A stretch of DNA of 64,000 bases from Ophiocordyceps camponoti-saundersi (nom. inval.) (Eukaryota > Ascomycota > Sordariomycetes > Hypocreales > Ophiocordycipitaceae): assembly GCA_003339415.1 (NCBI GenBank), contig PDHQ01000028.1, forward strand, positions 124,001 through 188,000, in the 5' to 3' direction. The notes under the pieces were generated by a model. The model was given only the letters and a program-made list of their open reading frames with translations. It did no database searches and was not told where the DNA came from. Position 1 is the first letter of the stretch, and each line of letters begins with the position of its first letter. The position numbers and the translations under genes were made by a program. Positions 36,021 to 49,310 of the stretch are shown piece after piece.

Positions 36021-37013
36021 ATGTCGCCAAACGCCTCGCTCAAAGCTCTGGGTCACGCTGTGTCCGGTTCGGCCGGTACTGCTGTCTCTACCGCCGCCAT
36101 CTTCCCCATCGACCTCGCCACCACCCGGCTCAAGGCCCAGCGTGTTCTGCGAGAACCGGCCGCCAAGGAGTCTCCTCCTCGTTACCGCGGCATCACTGAT
36201 GCGCTGGCCGCCGTCTACAAGAATGAAGGCGGCGTCGCGGCGTTATACCGCGGGTTGGGGCCGGATGTAGCCAAATCCATCATTGACAGCTTTCTATTCT
36301 TCGGCCTGTATAGTTACCTTCGAGGCCGCAACCGCCATCCAAGCGTCGTTCAGGAGCTGGCCATGGGAGCTTTCACCGGCGCCTGCACCAGGGCTTTCAC
36401 CACGCCCATGTCCACCGTCGTTACTCGGATGCAGATGTCGGCGCGGTCCGATGCCTCACTGAGCCAGACGCTAGCCGCCGTCGTCGGCGAGGAAAGCGGG
36501 ATTTTAGGCCTCTGGTCTGGTTACTCGGCCACAGCTTTCCTCACCCTCAATCCTAGCATCACCTTCTTCGTCAACCGCCGCCTGGCCAAGCGCATTTTGC
36601 CGGCCCTCGAAGAGGAGGACATACCCGTCGCCTGGGTCGCCTTCCTCCTGGCGGCCTTCAGCAAAGCCACCGCCACGGCTTTGACGTACCCTTTCCAGAC
36701 CGCCAGATTGCGGTTGCAGATGTCGAGAGAGCCGCGCGACGCATCCTCAGACGAAAAGAGTAATGACCGGCCGAAACCTAGCCTTGCAGAACTATTGCGC
36801 GAGATGCTTGACAAGACAGTCATCGGCGTCCTCTTTCGTATCATTCGCAAAGAAGGGAGACGCGCGCTGTATGATGGTCTGCAAGGCGAGCTTATCAAAG
36901 GTTTCCTCAGTCATGGCTTGACGATGCTCATGAAAGGCCTATTCTATCGACTTGCTGTACGTCTTTGGCTCGTGTTGCGACCTCGTCTTCACAACAGATT
37001 GCGGGCCAAGTGA
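36021..37013 (+). CDS. Mitochondrial-carrier-family transporter, peroxisomal ANT1/PMP47-like
   Basis: 330 residues in one open frame from an ATG, with three carrier repeats. The signature positions are PIDLATTRLKAQR in repeat 1, PMSTVVTRMQM in repeat 2 and PFQTARLRLQM in repeat 3; the charged residue at position six is Thr in the first two, which departs from the strict mitochondrial PX(D/E)XX(K/R) pattern and fits peroxisomal carriers of the PMP47/ANT1 type. YRGITDALAAVYKNEG, GLWSGYSATAFLTLNPSITF and ALYDGLQGELIKGFLSHG are typical. Substrate (adenine nucleotides or CoA-type) is inferred only. The C-terminus is uncertain: a GTACGT at 36957 with a CAG at 36997 could splice to an alternative tail, though that intron would be unusually short. 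Confidence 0.85.
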   Translation: MSPNASLKALGHAVSGSAGTAVSTAAIFPIDLATTRLKAQRVLREPAAKESPPRYRGITDALAAVYKNEGGVAALYRGLGPDVAKSIIDSFLFFGLYSYLRGRNRHPSVVQELAMGAFTGACTRAFTTPMSTVVTRMQMSARSDASLSQTLAAVVGEESGILGLWSGYSATAFLTLNPSITFFVNRRLAKRILPALEEEDIPVAWVAFLLAAFSKATATALTYPFQTARLRLQMSREPRDASSDEKSNDRPKPSLAELLREMLDKTVIGVLFRIIRKEGRRALYDGLQGELIKGFLSHGLTMLMKGLFYRLAVRLWLVLRPRLHNRLRAK

Positions 37014-37178
37014 TCACCGCTGCCAGCTTGCAAACACGAATGCTCTGATGAACTCCTTCAATACGCTGGCTTGCCCGGCTTCAGCGCTCATGTCGATCGA
37101 TACCTTCTTTGAGCCTTTAAGCTTAGCAGCTACCCCTGGCGGATGGGGAAACAGTTGTGGAGGTACAAAACGGCTCTG

Positions 37179-38443
37179 TCAGCATTGAAATGCGGTGCTA
37201 GACTTGACCACGGTGTTGGAGCCTCGCGCCGAAAATCCTGTACCTTGCGATTTCAAAGCGATGAGCCCGGGCGGTAGTTGGCCAGCGGACAACATCGCTC
37301 TCTTTGCAGACGCCGAAGCGATGGGCGCTTCGCAAACAAAGCATGTCGCAGGTATCTCGGACTTCGACGTTGACTTTGCAGTTGGAAGTATGAGCAGCTT
37401 AACGCAGCTCATGCAGAGAACATGACCACATTGCTCTGTCATAACTGGATTGGACGCATTTGACAGCGCCTTTAAACACGACGGACATAACCGACTCTTT
37501 TCGTCGTTCGAGGGAGCTGAATCCTCATGAAAGTGGACAGAAACTAAGGATTGCATCGATATTGGATGCTGATTGTCGTCCGACGACGAAGGGCAGATTG
37601 GTATAGTCTTCTCCTTGCTGGCCGCCTGGGGCAGCTTACTGTCGTGGACGTCCGGTGTGAGGGAGGGCGTCCAGAAGCTAGGAAGTGTCGGTTTTGCAGC
37701 CTGAAAAAGGGTTGAGTAATGGCACAAACGATTGGCGAATAGGACGGCATCAACCTTTTCTTCTTCGATAGCCCTTCTCGCCTTGCGTTTGTCCTCCTTT
37801 AGTACGGCGTTTATTTCGTTGTCGTCTAATGTGAATTTTCGCTTCGAGCCCACGCGGACTAGAGCATTGTGTTCCGCGGCATGCTCTTTCGGCTCTTGGG
37901 CATGTGCCGTGACGACTGCCGTTCCTTCCTTCGTAATGGTATCTGCTGGTTTATCTTCCAAGACGACATCCAATGACTTGTCTCTTCCAGTAACTCTTAA
38001 GCCGCGTGGTTTCTCGTTAGCAGGAAGACCAGCTTGCGTCAGTTCAAAGTCGCGAATTGCTCTTCTGCGATCCTCGTCATCCTCAACAGTCTTGGCATGC
38101 TCGGCTTCCTGCTTAGCAAAGCGGTTCGCCTTTTCCGTACGCTTAATCTCCTTCTTCTGCGCCAGAATATTGGTAAGTGCACATTCACGGCAGAAGATGT
38201 CGCCGCCAATGCACGAGACTGGATCTCTCGCCACGCCCAGACACAGTCCGCAGCAGCCAAAGGGTAGGAAGGAGTCGCGAGTGAGGCGCGCGGAGCTCGA
38301 AGCCCAGTTGGACTTGGCCACTGCTCGCTCGTGAGAGGTGAAGACGGGGCGAGACGTGTTTCGTTTGCCTGGGGTTGCGAATCGTTTTAGTTTCGTCAGG
38401 CTCGGGTTCAATCAACGGGAATAGAAAACTTACTGTGCGACAT
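37179..38443 (-). CDS. NOSIP-like RING/U-box protein
   Basis: A 10-nt first exon (38443-38434) and a long second exon (38368-37179) give 399 residues. The spliced N-terminus MSHSKRNTSRPVFTSHERA is diagnostic of the nitric-oxide-synthase-interacting-protein family and decides the tiny first exon. A split zinc-finger/U-box follows: GCCGLCLGVARDPVSC, CRECALTNIL, and near the C-terminus CPSCLKALSNA, MTEQCGHVLCMSCVKLL, ATCFVCEAP. The centre is charged and helical (KRTEKANRFAKQEAEHAK). In animals the protein is an E3 ligase and is found with spliceosomes; in fungi it has no NOS partner, so a splicing-associated ubiquitin ligase role is the best inference. It converges with the carrier gene, 165 bp apart. 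Confidence 0.93.
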
Positions 38444-38842
38444 TTTTCTCTTCCGAGAGCCCTCAGACTGACGGAATGAAGGTGGCGCTTTCGACGGTCG
38501 GTGAAGGAAGTGGTTCGTGAAGTGTAAGGATAGAAGTCGGCTACGATAGTGACCAGTGCTTATCGGCCTATCGCAGAAGATTGGAGTTGAGCTTCCCGCT
38601 TAGTAAGTGGACTTGTCCTGACAAGCACTGTACCGAACTGTACGGAGTGGAACGAGACGCCGGTCACTTACAGTACGAATTGAATGAGAGCTACAATCTT
38701 CTCTCGGCCCATCCATGCTCCATTCCTTCCTAGCTATCCTCAACCATTCTACATATCTTTAGGCTCTCTGGGAGTGGCGCGCTGATGACTGTCCCTGCAG
38801 TATGAAAGCTTTCTATCCTGGAAACAGAGCTCTATCTGGCAG
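38444..38842. promoter_or_regulatory. Divergent intergenic region, NOSIP-like / tafazzin
   Basis: About 400 bp between divergent starts. ACTGTACGGAGTGGAAC (38636-38652) contains the recurrent GTACGGAGT half-site. No gene seen. Confidence 0.5.
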
Positions 38843-39985
38843 ATGATTCGCGGCCTGCCACGCCGCAGCCTTCCCTGGCGACTGGCGTCCAAGTCTCTAA
38901 TGTGCACAGTCGGCCTCATCGCCCGAAGTTTCCTCTACGGCTTAAACCGCGTCCAGGTCACGGGCCTGCATCATCTTCTCGGGGCCCTCGATCGGCGAAA
39001 AAGTGAAGGTCCTAGACGCGGCTTGCTTACTGTTTGCAATCATGTTGCCGTGTACGCACCGCTGATGTTGCTTGCTTTGTGTGGGAACTGGCTGCTGATG
39101 CCCGTAGCAGAGTTGACGACCCTCTTATATGGGGAATTCTTCCTCTGCGTTACGCTGCGGATCTAGACAACTTACGATGGGGACTCGGTGCCCACGACAT
39201 CTGCTTTAAGAATCGGTTTTGTCCCCCTTCGCTTGCAATTGCGTCGCCCGCTATCTTCTGACATTTGTGGCAGGATGACGTCCACCTTCTTCAGCCTCGG
39301 TCAAGTTTTGCCCACTCATCGTCTGTGGCATTCGTCCCTGGGCGGACTCTACCAACCGACCATGACGCAGGCCGTCAACCTCCTGTCTGGTCCTGACGAC
39401 ACCCCTACTTCCCCTGATCCGTTTTTCTCGACCGACGGGACGGATTGTTTCCCTGCACCGTCTGCATACGCTGCGGGCCGTAATGCTTGGGTTCATGTCT
39501 TTCCCGAGGCCTGCTGCCACCAGAGTCCTGAGAGCAGCCTCCGATACTTTAAGTGGGGCATTTCGCGACTTATTCTCGAAAGCAATCCTGCTCCCGAGTT
39601 CATACCCATGTTCATTCATGGGACACAGGAAATTATGTCCGAGGAAAGGGGCTGGCCCAGATGGCTTCCCCGAGTGGGTAGTCGTGTCAGGGTGGTCATC
39701 GGAGAGTCACGGGATACGGACGACCTCTTTGGTCGTCAGCGAGCTTCTTGGAAGCGGTTGGCCGACAGCGGCGATGCGGAGTCCCTAAAACGAAGCCCTG
39801 AGGCCGTTGAACTGAGGATTGAGGTGGCTAGGTCTGTGCGAAGTCAAGTCGAAACTTTGCGGGAAAGTACTGGCTTGCCTCGCGAAGTAGACGATACTGC
39901 ATGTCTCGCGGAAAGCTGGTCCAAAGACCCGAACAAGCGCAGATACAAGAGTCCCGTCGACGGTAGCTCTGTCAACCAGTACTAA
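38843..39985 (+). CDS. TAZ1: Tafazzin, lysophospholipid acyltransferase
   Basis: Exons 38843-39051, 39111-39215 and 39274-39985 encode 341 residues. Tafazzin remodels cardiolipin in the mitochondrial outer/inner membranes. The acyltransferase motif HX4D is rebuilt across intron 1 as NHVAVVDDPLIWGILP, the strongest argument for that splice. Next come LRYAADLDNLRWGLGAHDIC and, after intron 2, TSTFFSLGQVLPTHR; the second block is WVHVFPEACCHQSPESSLRYFKWGISRLILE and the third FIPMFIHGTQEIM. A hydrophobic stretch near residues 18-35 may bind the membrane. A loop of ~35 residues (SGPDDTPTSPDPFFSTDGTD) is inserted before the FPE motif, as in other filamentous fungi. The start MIRGLPRR is the only in-frame ATG. 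Confidence 0.93.
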
Positions 39986-40279
39986 TTAACCCCAAGGACT
40001 CGAAGAGACTCTTGAACGGATCTCGGAGTTATGCCTGCGTATTCAGGTTGCTCTGTATGCACGCTTCGACCCTTGTCGACACCGTGGTCACCCCTACTCC
40101 TCACGGCCCGCTGATTGCCAACTTCATGACGAGAAATGTGAATAAAATGTAAGGACAACAACGCCACAACTCGCAAGGTCTCCCTTCAGCTTCTACCAAC
40201 CAACAATAAGCCACCATAGGACGCCTTAAACCCCAGGAGTTGGATTCCTAACCAGCCACCGTATCATTGTCAACTACGC

Positions 40280-41309
40280 CTAGAAGTTCTCAAACGACTG
40301 GGTGGGGACGCCCTGCTGGTACGCTCGAGCTTGAGCATGCAGGTTCTGCTGCTGTTGCTGATGCAACACAATGTCGCTGAACCAGGGATGCTGTAAAGCT
40401 TCATGGGCGCTTATGCGCAGCTCGGGCCGTAGTTGCAGCATTCTCTGGAGCAGATCTATTCCAGTCGGATCGATAGCGGGAAGGATATTTCGCAGATCCT
40501 GGGTTGCGTACATTTGAAAGGTGGGCTTGTACTCGGGATACTGCGTGATGCCGGGCCAGGTGCGTTCTGTGGGAGTTCCCATGATGCGAAATATGCGGAT
40601 GATTTGGTCTTCGTTGGTAGTGCCAGGAAAGAGTGGTCTGCCCGTGTACATTTCTGCCATGATACAGCCGGCGGACCAGATGTCGATACTCGTATTGTAT
40701 GTCCTGCTACCGAGAAGAACATCTGGAGCTCGATACCATAAAGTGACGACCTCGTTGGAGAAGGTATTGACAGGGATGCCAAAGGCGCGGGCCAGACCGA
40801 AGTCGCCAAGTTTGAGAAGGCCCTTACTGTTGATAAGGAGATTCTGGGGCTTCAGGTCGCGATGCAAGACTCGGTTCTGGTGGCAGAAGTCTATGCCTTT
40901 GAGAAGCTGGTACATGAAGGACTGAATGGTGGCGGGCTTGAGTGCGCTACGCTCTCCGTGTGTGTCCATGTAACGCTTCAGATCTCCGTCCATGTACTCA
41001 AAGACGAGCATGAGTTTATTCTCGGTATGAATAACGTCATGAAGGGCGACGATGTTCTCATGTTTGAGCTCCTTCATAAGGGATATTTCACGGATAGCCG
41101 TCGACGGCGTGCCTTCTTCCGAATCGAGGTGGATTTCCTTGAGGGCGACGAGCTCGCCAGTCTGGCGATTGCGACCCTTGAAGACCTGCGGCGCAATCAG
41201 TCAGCGTGAGTGATTTGACCGACGACGGACCAGCTCTCACAGTTGCGTAAGTGCCTTCGCCCAGCTTCTCCAGCTGCTGGAAAGAGCTGGGGTGTCTTTT
41301 GCCGTCCAT
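40280..41309 (-). CDS. PHO85: PHO85-type cyclin-dependent kinase
   Basis: Exons 41309-41241 and 41185-40280 encode 324 residues. Start [20 protein letters not shown] leads into the glycine loop, which is split by the intron before [18 protein letters not shown]. The cyclin-binding helix is a canonical PSTAIRE, catalytic loop [27 protein letters not shown] and [12 protein letters not shown] with the Asp typical of Pho85/Cdk5 kinases. The C-terminus ends in a Gln-rich tail ([11 protein letters not shown]). Pho85 kinases integrate phosphate and nutrient signals with several Pcl cyclins in nucleus and cytoplasm. It is the second CDK of the window. The 3' end converges on tafazzin, 294 bp apart. 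Confidence 0.96.
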
Positions 41310-41740
41310 GGCAGAGCGCTAAAGATGAGCCTCGGGTCCACAGATATGTATGCCACAGGCGTTGTTAACAGAGGTCGACTCTTTGCAACAGCCTGGCGAC
41401 GGAGGAGCCTCGTCTGTCGCGCGTCAGTTATAAGGGAGGAGGGGAGGGTGGGGTGCGAAGAGCGCCCCGTGATACCGATTGTGTGCTTTTATGCACTAAA
41501 CGGGGCGCACCCTTACGTCGTTATTCTTCAACCTGCATCTGGCCGTGCCATTCATCTGCCGGTGGCGCTGTGGCTTCTGGAGGGGCTGCGGGGCTGCGGG
41601 GCCGGGAAGGCGGCCGTCTCAGAAGGTGGTCCAACGACGTCCTCCGGGCCTCCCTTACGAACCCCTTGTGCCGCCTTCCGCTGCCATTCTCCTCGTTCTC
41701 CCTTGAATTATTAGGAAATCACAAGCCCCTCCCCGTCAGG
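41310..41740. promoter_or_regulatory. Divergent promoter region, PHO85 / septin-like
   Basis: 431 bp between divergent start codons. The stretch stays open on the plus strand upstream of 41741 but that part looks non-conserved. No repeat or gene seen. Confidence 0.5.
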
Positions 41741-43650
41741 ATGAGGCCAGTCTCCCTCTCAGCGGACCCCGACGCTCCCCGACCCGACGCCTTACCGTCT
41801 CATACGCCGGATGCGCCGATAAGCTGCTTCATCACCACCGAGGCTAATCTCGAGGCCCTCGATTCAACCGCTGCCGTTCTCGACGCCGACTACCATCCAA
41901 AGCACCATGCTCAGTCGTCGCCGGGCGGGCACAGCTCTCCCTTTTCCGATCGCTCCGCGTACCAAGAGCTAGGATACGGAACAGTCGCTGCGCCCATCAC
42001 GACCGGTGTTGTCGATGCCCGCTCTGTCGCAAGTGGTCTCTCGTCTCTCGGCATCTCCTCGAATAGCTCTGCCTCGGGTGATGCCAGCGGATATCCTACG
42101 AACCCTAACGTGAGCGATCCTCACGCTAGCATGGCGCAACACTCTTTCCATCAACTGGTGATGCCGAGTCTAAAGGTCCCCCGCCGCCGTTCCTTCACGG
42201 ACGTGGGCAAGTCATTGGGAAATCTCAGAATACTCGTCTTAGGTCCAGCTGGTACCGTGAAACCTCATCCTCTTACGGTCATAGACGCCCTTGCTGATCC
42301 ACGTAAGGCATCGGTAAAACATCTCTCATTCGCTCCTTCGGTCAGAACTGTCAACACATTGTGTACCTGGATCCGATCACTCCGTCTCCTACACAGAAAA
42401 TTACAGAAATATTTGGTAGCACTAAGTCCTGCCCCTGGTGGCGAGCCGAGTCTGAGCCGGTCGCCCGTGCAAACAAACGAAGAAAGTACACGACAGACGA
42501 GCTTTTGGAGAAGAACATTTGCTTTGCCGATTGCCCGTCAAGTACAGGTGTTACTGAGGCAGGTCATTCCCGGAACTAGCACATGGTGGATGTCGGCTAA
42601 CGCCTTCTGGCTGTGAAATAGGTTACTGGTTACGTCGAGTCGCAGCTGATGCCACTCTGCCAGAAGCCTATCGGTGATTCCGATCTCTGCCATCTTCTGA
42701 GTGAAGGAGCCGGGTCGATTGTTCATGCCGCATTGTACATGCTTCCCATGACTGGTAAGTGTGGAGTACCTACGTATTCTCTTTAGAGCCTTGCGAGCGC
42801 TAACACAGGTTCAGGCCCGCGTCTAAAGGACATCGAACTTCTAAGGATGCTGCAAGAGATGACAAACGTTGTCCCTGTACTCGCGAGAGCTGATGAACTC
42901 ACGGACGATGAGACAATACTTTCCAAGCGGAGACTCCTCAGCCATTTAGCGAGGGAGAATTTAGATCTGTTCTCATTCGCCGGTCCTGACTCGGCGCCGA
43001 GTGTATACGCGGTCTCTTGCACTGCCCAATCTGAAAGTACGGCGTCTGAACCTGACTTGCACATGAGTTTTGAGCACGTCCAGCATCAATCATTGACGGA
43101 CCTTTCCGACCTCGTTGACCGCATCTTTTCCCTGGACGGAAGTTCCTGGCTTCGTTACTCAGCCGCCGTCAAATCAGTGATTTGGCGACGACGCCAGCTG
43201 GAATTGACATATCACTCAGCCTTGACGCTCCGGACCCTTACTTATAGTGGCGCCCTAACGTCTATGTGTCATTTTGCTGCAGGATCGCACCACGAGCGGA
43301 TAGAGCTGTCTAGCTGGGCAGAGAGCTTGCGTCGAAGTCTCTCGGCGGAAAGGATGAGGCAATCGTACGCTACCCTACCTTCAGAGCTTGAAAGGGTTCA
43401 GCTCGCCATGACTACGAGTGGGAAACCATCATGGAACGCGGCCTCTCGTCGGCAAAGGAGCACAGGACAAACGAACAACGTCCATCAAGATCCCCTTGGA
43501 CTCTTGAAACTGTCCAGTCAAATCAATCGAGGCGGGAGGCTGACACTCGAACTCGTCACCAGTCTCGGGGGGGTCGGCCTCGCTGCGTGGCTCGTGCAGC
43601 CTGAGCTGTCTTGTCACTGGGATATGCCCTGGTGTGTGACGACGGCTTGA
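41741..43650 (+). CDS. Septin-like GTPase with C-terminal hydrophobic segment
   Basis: Four exons (41741-42251, 42308-42549, 42622-42754, 42809-43650) give 575 residues. The first 160 are Ser/Pro/Asp-rich and probably disordered. After intron 1 the Walker A loop is rebuilt as GPAGIGKTS (about residues 168-176), followed by RSFGQNCQHIVYLDPITPSP. The G3 region reads FADCPSSTG, and the G4 motif is ARADEL in VVPVLARADEL, matching the septin AKAD. HAALYMLPMTG, then LKDIELLRMLQEM, is also septin-like. The C-terminus has a Ser/Arg-rich linker and a hydrophobic segment at ~540-560 (LTLELVTSLGGVGLAAWLV), unlike true septins, which end in a coiled coil. It may be a membrane-tethered septin relative. 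The donor of intron 2 (GTTACT) is weak, and G3 lacks the usual DTPG. Confidence 0.82.
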
Positions 43651-44495
43651 ACATGGTCTAGGGGAGTGACAAGTGTCCAGGCACCTTAGGCAAAGGCAAA
43701 GGTTACGTGAATGTCAGTAATGATGAGACTGGCTAAAAACAGCTTATTTGCAAATGGACCTCAATGGCAATAGATGTGACTTTCTATGACCAGTTCTGGC
43801 AGACGGCCATAACGGCAGTATGGTGGCTGCCCCCCGTTTATGGCTAGATACGACCGGCAGACTGATGAGGGGGAACATACCTGCGGGAGCGAGACAAGTC
43901 TCGACAAAAGCAAAAGGACGTCAAGACTCAAGATGGATTGTGATCGGTGAAAGGCATCAGGACTGTGTAGGCGCGCGGTTCAAGGATAAACCACGGATGA
44001 CAAAGATATGATTAAACAAGCATGAAAGAAGTGGACTGATGAGAGTTGAATCGAAAAGAAGGCGGGCCACAAGAGCAGCTTGCTTTGGCGATCCAACGAG
44101 GTGGTGAAGAGTGGGTGGGTTTAACTTGATGCGTTGAGAAGGTGGTGGGTATGTCACTCGCTCGAGATATCCCGAGGTTCTCTCTTGGACATGACGGCAT
44201 CGGATTACCGTAATATTCTTCTTCCTAGTTGGCTTATCCTCAGTGAAGAACATCATCTTGCAGGTCAAAGCTCCTTTATCTGATATCGCCATGGGATTGT
44301 CGTCGCCGTCGGTGAAATCCGGTTGCAGGCCGTGTATGCGTATGTACCTAGGTACCTACATAGGTACAGGTATGTACAGTGTCCGTCTGTGATTGTGGGG
44401 TAAGCTTAGCTCAGCTTTCGCTCGGATCACGACCCTTACCGATCTCCGAACCTCTAATCGTCGTATCAATAGTTGGAAAGGCTTCGAGGCCGACA
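43651..44495. other. Intergenic region, septin-like to DML1
   Basis: About 850 bp with the promoter of DML1. TACCTAGGTACCTACATAGG (44344-44363) is one of the recurrent palindromes and lies about 140 bp before the DML1 start. No gene seen. Confidence 0.5.
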
Positions 44496-46143
44496 ATGCG
44501 CGAGATCATCACTCTACAGCTTGGAAACTTCAGCAACTATACGGCGACACACTTTTGGAACGTACAAGAATCCTATTTCACATACGACGAAGACCAGCCC
44601 CCGTCTCCTGTCGACCATAACATCCACTGGCGAGCCGGTATAGGGCACGATGGTCGCGAAACTTTCCTGCCCCGGACTGTCATCTACGACCTCAAGGGGG
44701 CATTTGGCTCTCTCCGCAAGATCAATGCTCTTTATGATGCCGTTCCGCAAGTTGACGCCGCCGAATCTCTCTCTTTATGGTGAGCCAATCCAGAGCCAAC
44801 CCAATCAATACCTGAGCAGCTCGCGGCCCCCGTCTCTTCCTTTGCGGCTCGTTAACATGAAGTCCCCCCCTCCTGCTAGGTCTGGCCCTTCAACGGTACA
44901 CAAACAACCGGCCCTGAACCCCGGACCTTATCAGAAGAGCCTAGATGCGGGTCTGGAACCTGCACAGCTGTCGACCTCGGCTGTGCGCCACTGGTCCGAC
45001 TTCTCGCGCGTCTACTTCCATCCTCGGTCTCTGGTGCAATTGTACGACTATGAACTCGATTCCACCATCCGGCCTTTCGACCGCTTTCCCATGGGTCACG
45101 AGCTGTTTGATTGTCTTGCTAAGGAGCACGATATACTGGACCGTGACTGGCGCCCATTTGTCGAGGAATGCGACGCCATGCAGGGCATACAGGTCGTTTC
45201 AACCCTCGACGATGCTTGGGGGGGCTTCGCTTCGACGTACCTCGAGGCTCTCCGAGACGAGTACCCTAAGTCGTCACTTTGGAATTGGGGACTTCAAAAC
45301 CCTCCGCCGTTTTCTTCTCCGGGAAATCGTCAGATGCGCCTCGTCAATACTGCTCAGTCATTAATTCAAGCTTACTCGATGACGTCCGCAGTGGTGCCAT
45401 TAGCGATACCTGCTGAGGATTATGTTCTACCGTACATCGCAATCAATCGAAACTCTCTCTGGGAAATGTCCGGTCTGTTGTCTACTGTCTTGGAGACTGC
45501 GACGTTACCGTCACGTCTGAACGCCGGGTCTACGACTTTAAGCGACATGGCCGAGTATCTGAACACAGGCGGGCGCAGGCCTCTTGCCAGGGCCGGCATG
45601 ATTCCCGGTCGACTAGCTTCGGAGCCGGCTGCCAACCTGATGGACTTAACCCCTTCCTATCCGAGCCATAAGAGAGGCCGGGCCGAGCCAGAACGGGAGT
45701 ACATCTTCGGTCAGGTGTCAGTTCGCCGGGGCGTCACCGACGATGAGGATCTTATCAACGATGCTTTCAAGCAAAAGTCGCGACAAATGTTGGGCAATCC
45801 CGTCACCCGACGGTGAGTTCACCGGCGACTTTGCTATTGTGGATTTTCCGCGCAATTTAGCTAATGTCCCCACAGGTACACCTCTGCACTAGTTTTTCCC
45901 CTACTGAACAGTTTCCCGCCTCTCTACGGGGACGCCTCCATCGATACTGGTGGAATACCCGTCAATACAGCCCTTTCCACGGATGCATCTATCTCGGCCC
46001 GGCTGAGATCGCTACGCTCCCAGATCTGTCCATCAGTCTCAGCCGCCGAACGCGAGGAGATGGGTAATAGTCTAGCAGACATCGTGGATACCTACCAGCA
46101 GGGCTACTCAAGCGACAGCGACGAGGGCGACGATGACGTCTAG
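44496..46143 (+). CDS. DML1: DML1/Misato, tubulin-like mitochondrial inheritance protein
   Basis: Exons 44496-44779, 44880-45812 and 45876-46143 encode 494 residues. Misato/DML1 is a tubulin/FtsZ relative needed for mitochondrial DNA partitioning and morphology in yeast. The N-terminus [20 protein letters not shown] is conserved, with [13 protein letters not shown] and the [17 protein letters not shown] block. Exon 2 begins [20 protein letters not shown] and contains [20 protein letters not shown], a family hallmark, then [20 protein letters not shown]. The C-terminal region includes [17 protein letters not shown] and a short acidic tail ([10 protein letters not shown]). No tubulin GTP-binding signature (GGGTGSG) is obvious, as in relatives. 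Each splice site closes the frame. Confidence 0.95.
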
Positions 46144-46746
46144 AAGCTAAATCTTCCTCATCGTTGTCACGAAATCTCTTGCGGTCACATTAATAATGAC
46201 CTGCCACGAGTACTGCTACACTTGTCCAAGTCACACTGGGACTCAAATACTACTGTAAATTGTGGATTTACGCTTCTATTGACCGCCGAGTTTGTAGCTC
46301 AAGTATCTAACAGCCATCACTTGGGCATGACTGGGGTATAAGAGGAGTGATATGAGACGTGGGCCGCTAGACAACCGTCAACCGTGGCCAGGCTGATGGC
46401 CTGAGTCAAACTGGCACCGCAAATCCGCCAAGTCCGTCAAGGAGGGGTGCTCACCATTTGCATATCACTGTGTTGTCCGCTGCTGATGTTTGGTCCTCTG
46501 TCAGCCACTGGTGGTCAAACCTGAAGGCCAAAGGATAGAGACGACCTCTGGCTAGGTCAGAAGCGTTGCCTGACCATTCGTGTCGAACTGCGTCACCTTT
46601 GCATGTCAGTATGGAGCGTCATAGTTCAAAGGGGCTCCTATGGGGCCGAGCCTTGTAGAGGCGTCGCTCATCAGGAGCAGGCACACGCCGCGAGATCTGT
46701 ATCAATCAAGCGCCTTGAGCCGGGTCGAACCTGGTGAAGCTGCTGG
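46144..46746. other. Convergent intergenic region, DML1 / PAP1
   Basis: About 600 bp between the two stop codons. A tRNA-like T-arm (CCGGGTCGAACCTGG at 46720-46735) was checked and does not belong to a tRNA. No gene seen. Confidence 0.5.
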
Positions 46747-48822
<2,076 letters not shown>

Positions 48823-49310
48823 CTCCAAGCAGGTGGCCACTATTTCGAGAAAACAGAAAGCAATACAAGACCGAAGGAATATAGGTGCTAAAGTCAGTGG
48901 ACTGATAATTTGTTGTGACGGAGGAAAGAGGAACGCCGGTATGGGCTGACTGGGGGCGTTTCGCGGGCGTTGGGCTGACTGGTCGTTTGCCTCTCGAGAA
49001 CCGCTAGACTTTCCGCTGGCGAGGAAAATAGGGAAGCATGAAGAGGAAAGAGCGCTGAAGTTCTGTGGTGAAACTGTCCTTCGGGTTTGGAGCGGAAAAA
49101 TGGTGAAGTTGCGTTGCTGCACACTTGAAAAGGCACGATCCCTTTGTGGCGTGGTGGCAGAGACAGTTCGGTACCCATGTGCCTCTAGTGCATAGTATTA
49201 ACTATTAACAAATTAGTACGGACTACGGATACTGTGGCGGACAATTAATCCGAATCGGCCAGGTTCGTAGCTCTCCTGCTTACTAAGCACGGAACGCACG
49301 GATTACTCAA
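48823..49310. promoter_or_regulatory. PAP1 promoter region at the edge of the AT-rich block
   Basis: About 490 bp of normal GC content upstream of PAP1. Past roughly 49310 the base composition falls abruptly to AT-rich. No gene is seen between PAP1 and the block. Confidence 0.55.

Noticed and set aside
46700..46745. CCGGGTCGAACCTGG resembling a tRNA T-arm
   Set aside because: The loop lacks the conserved TTC of TTCRA and no acceptor, D or anticodon arm can be folded around it.
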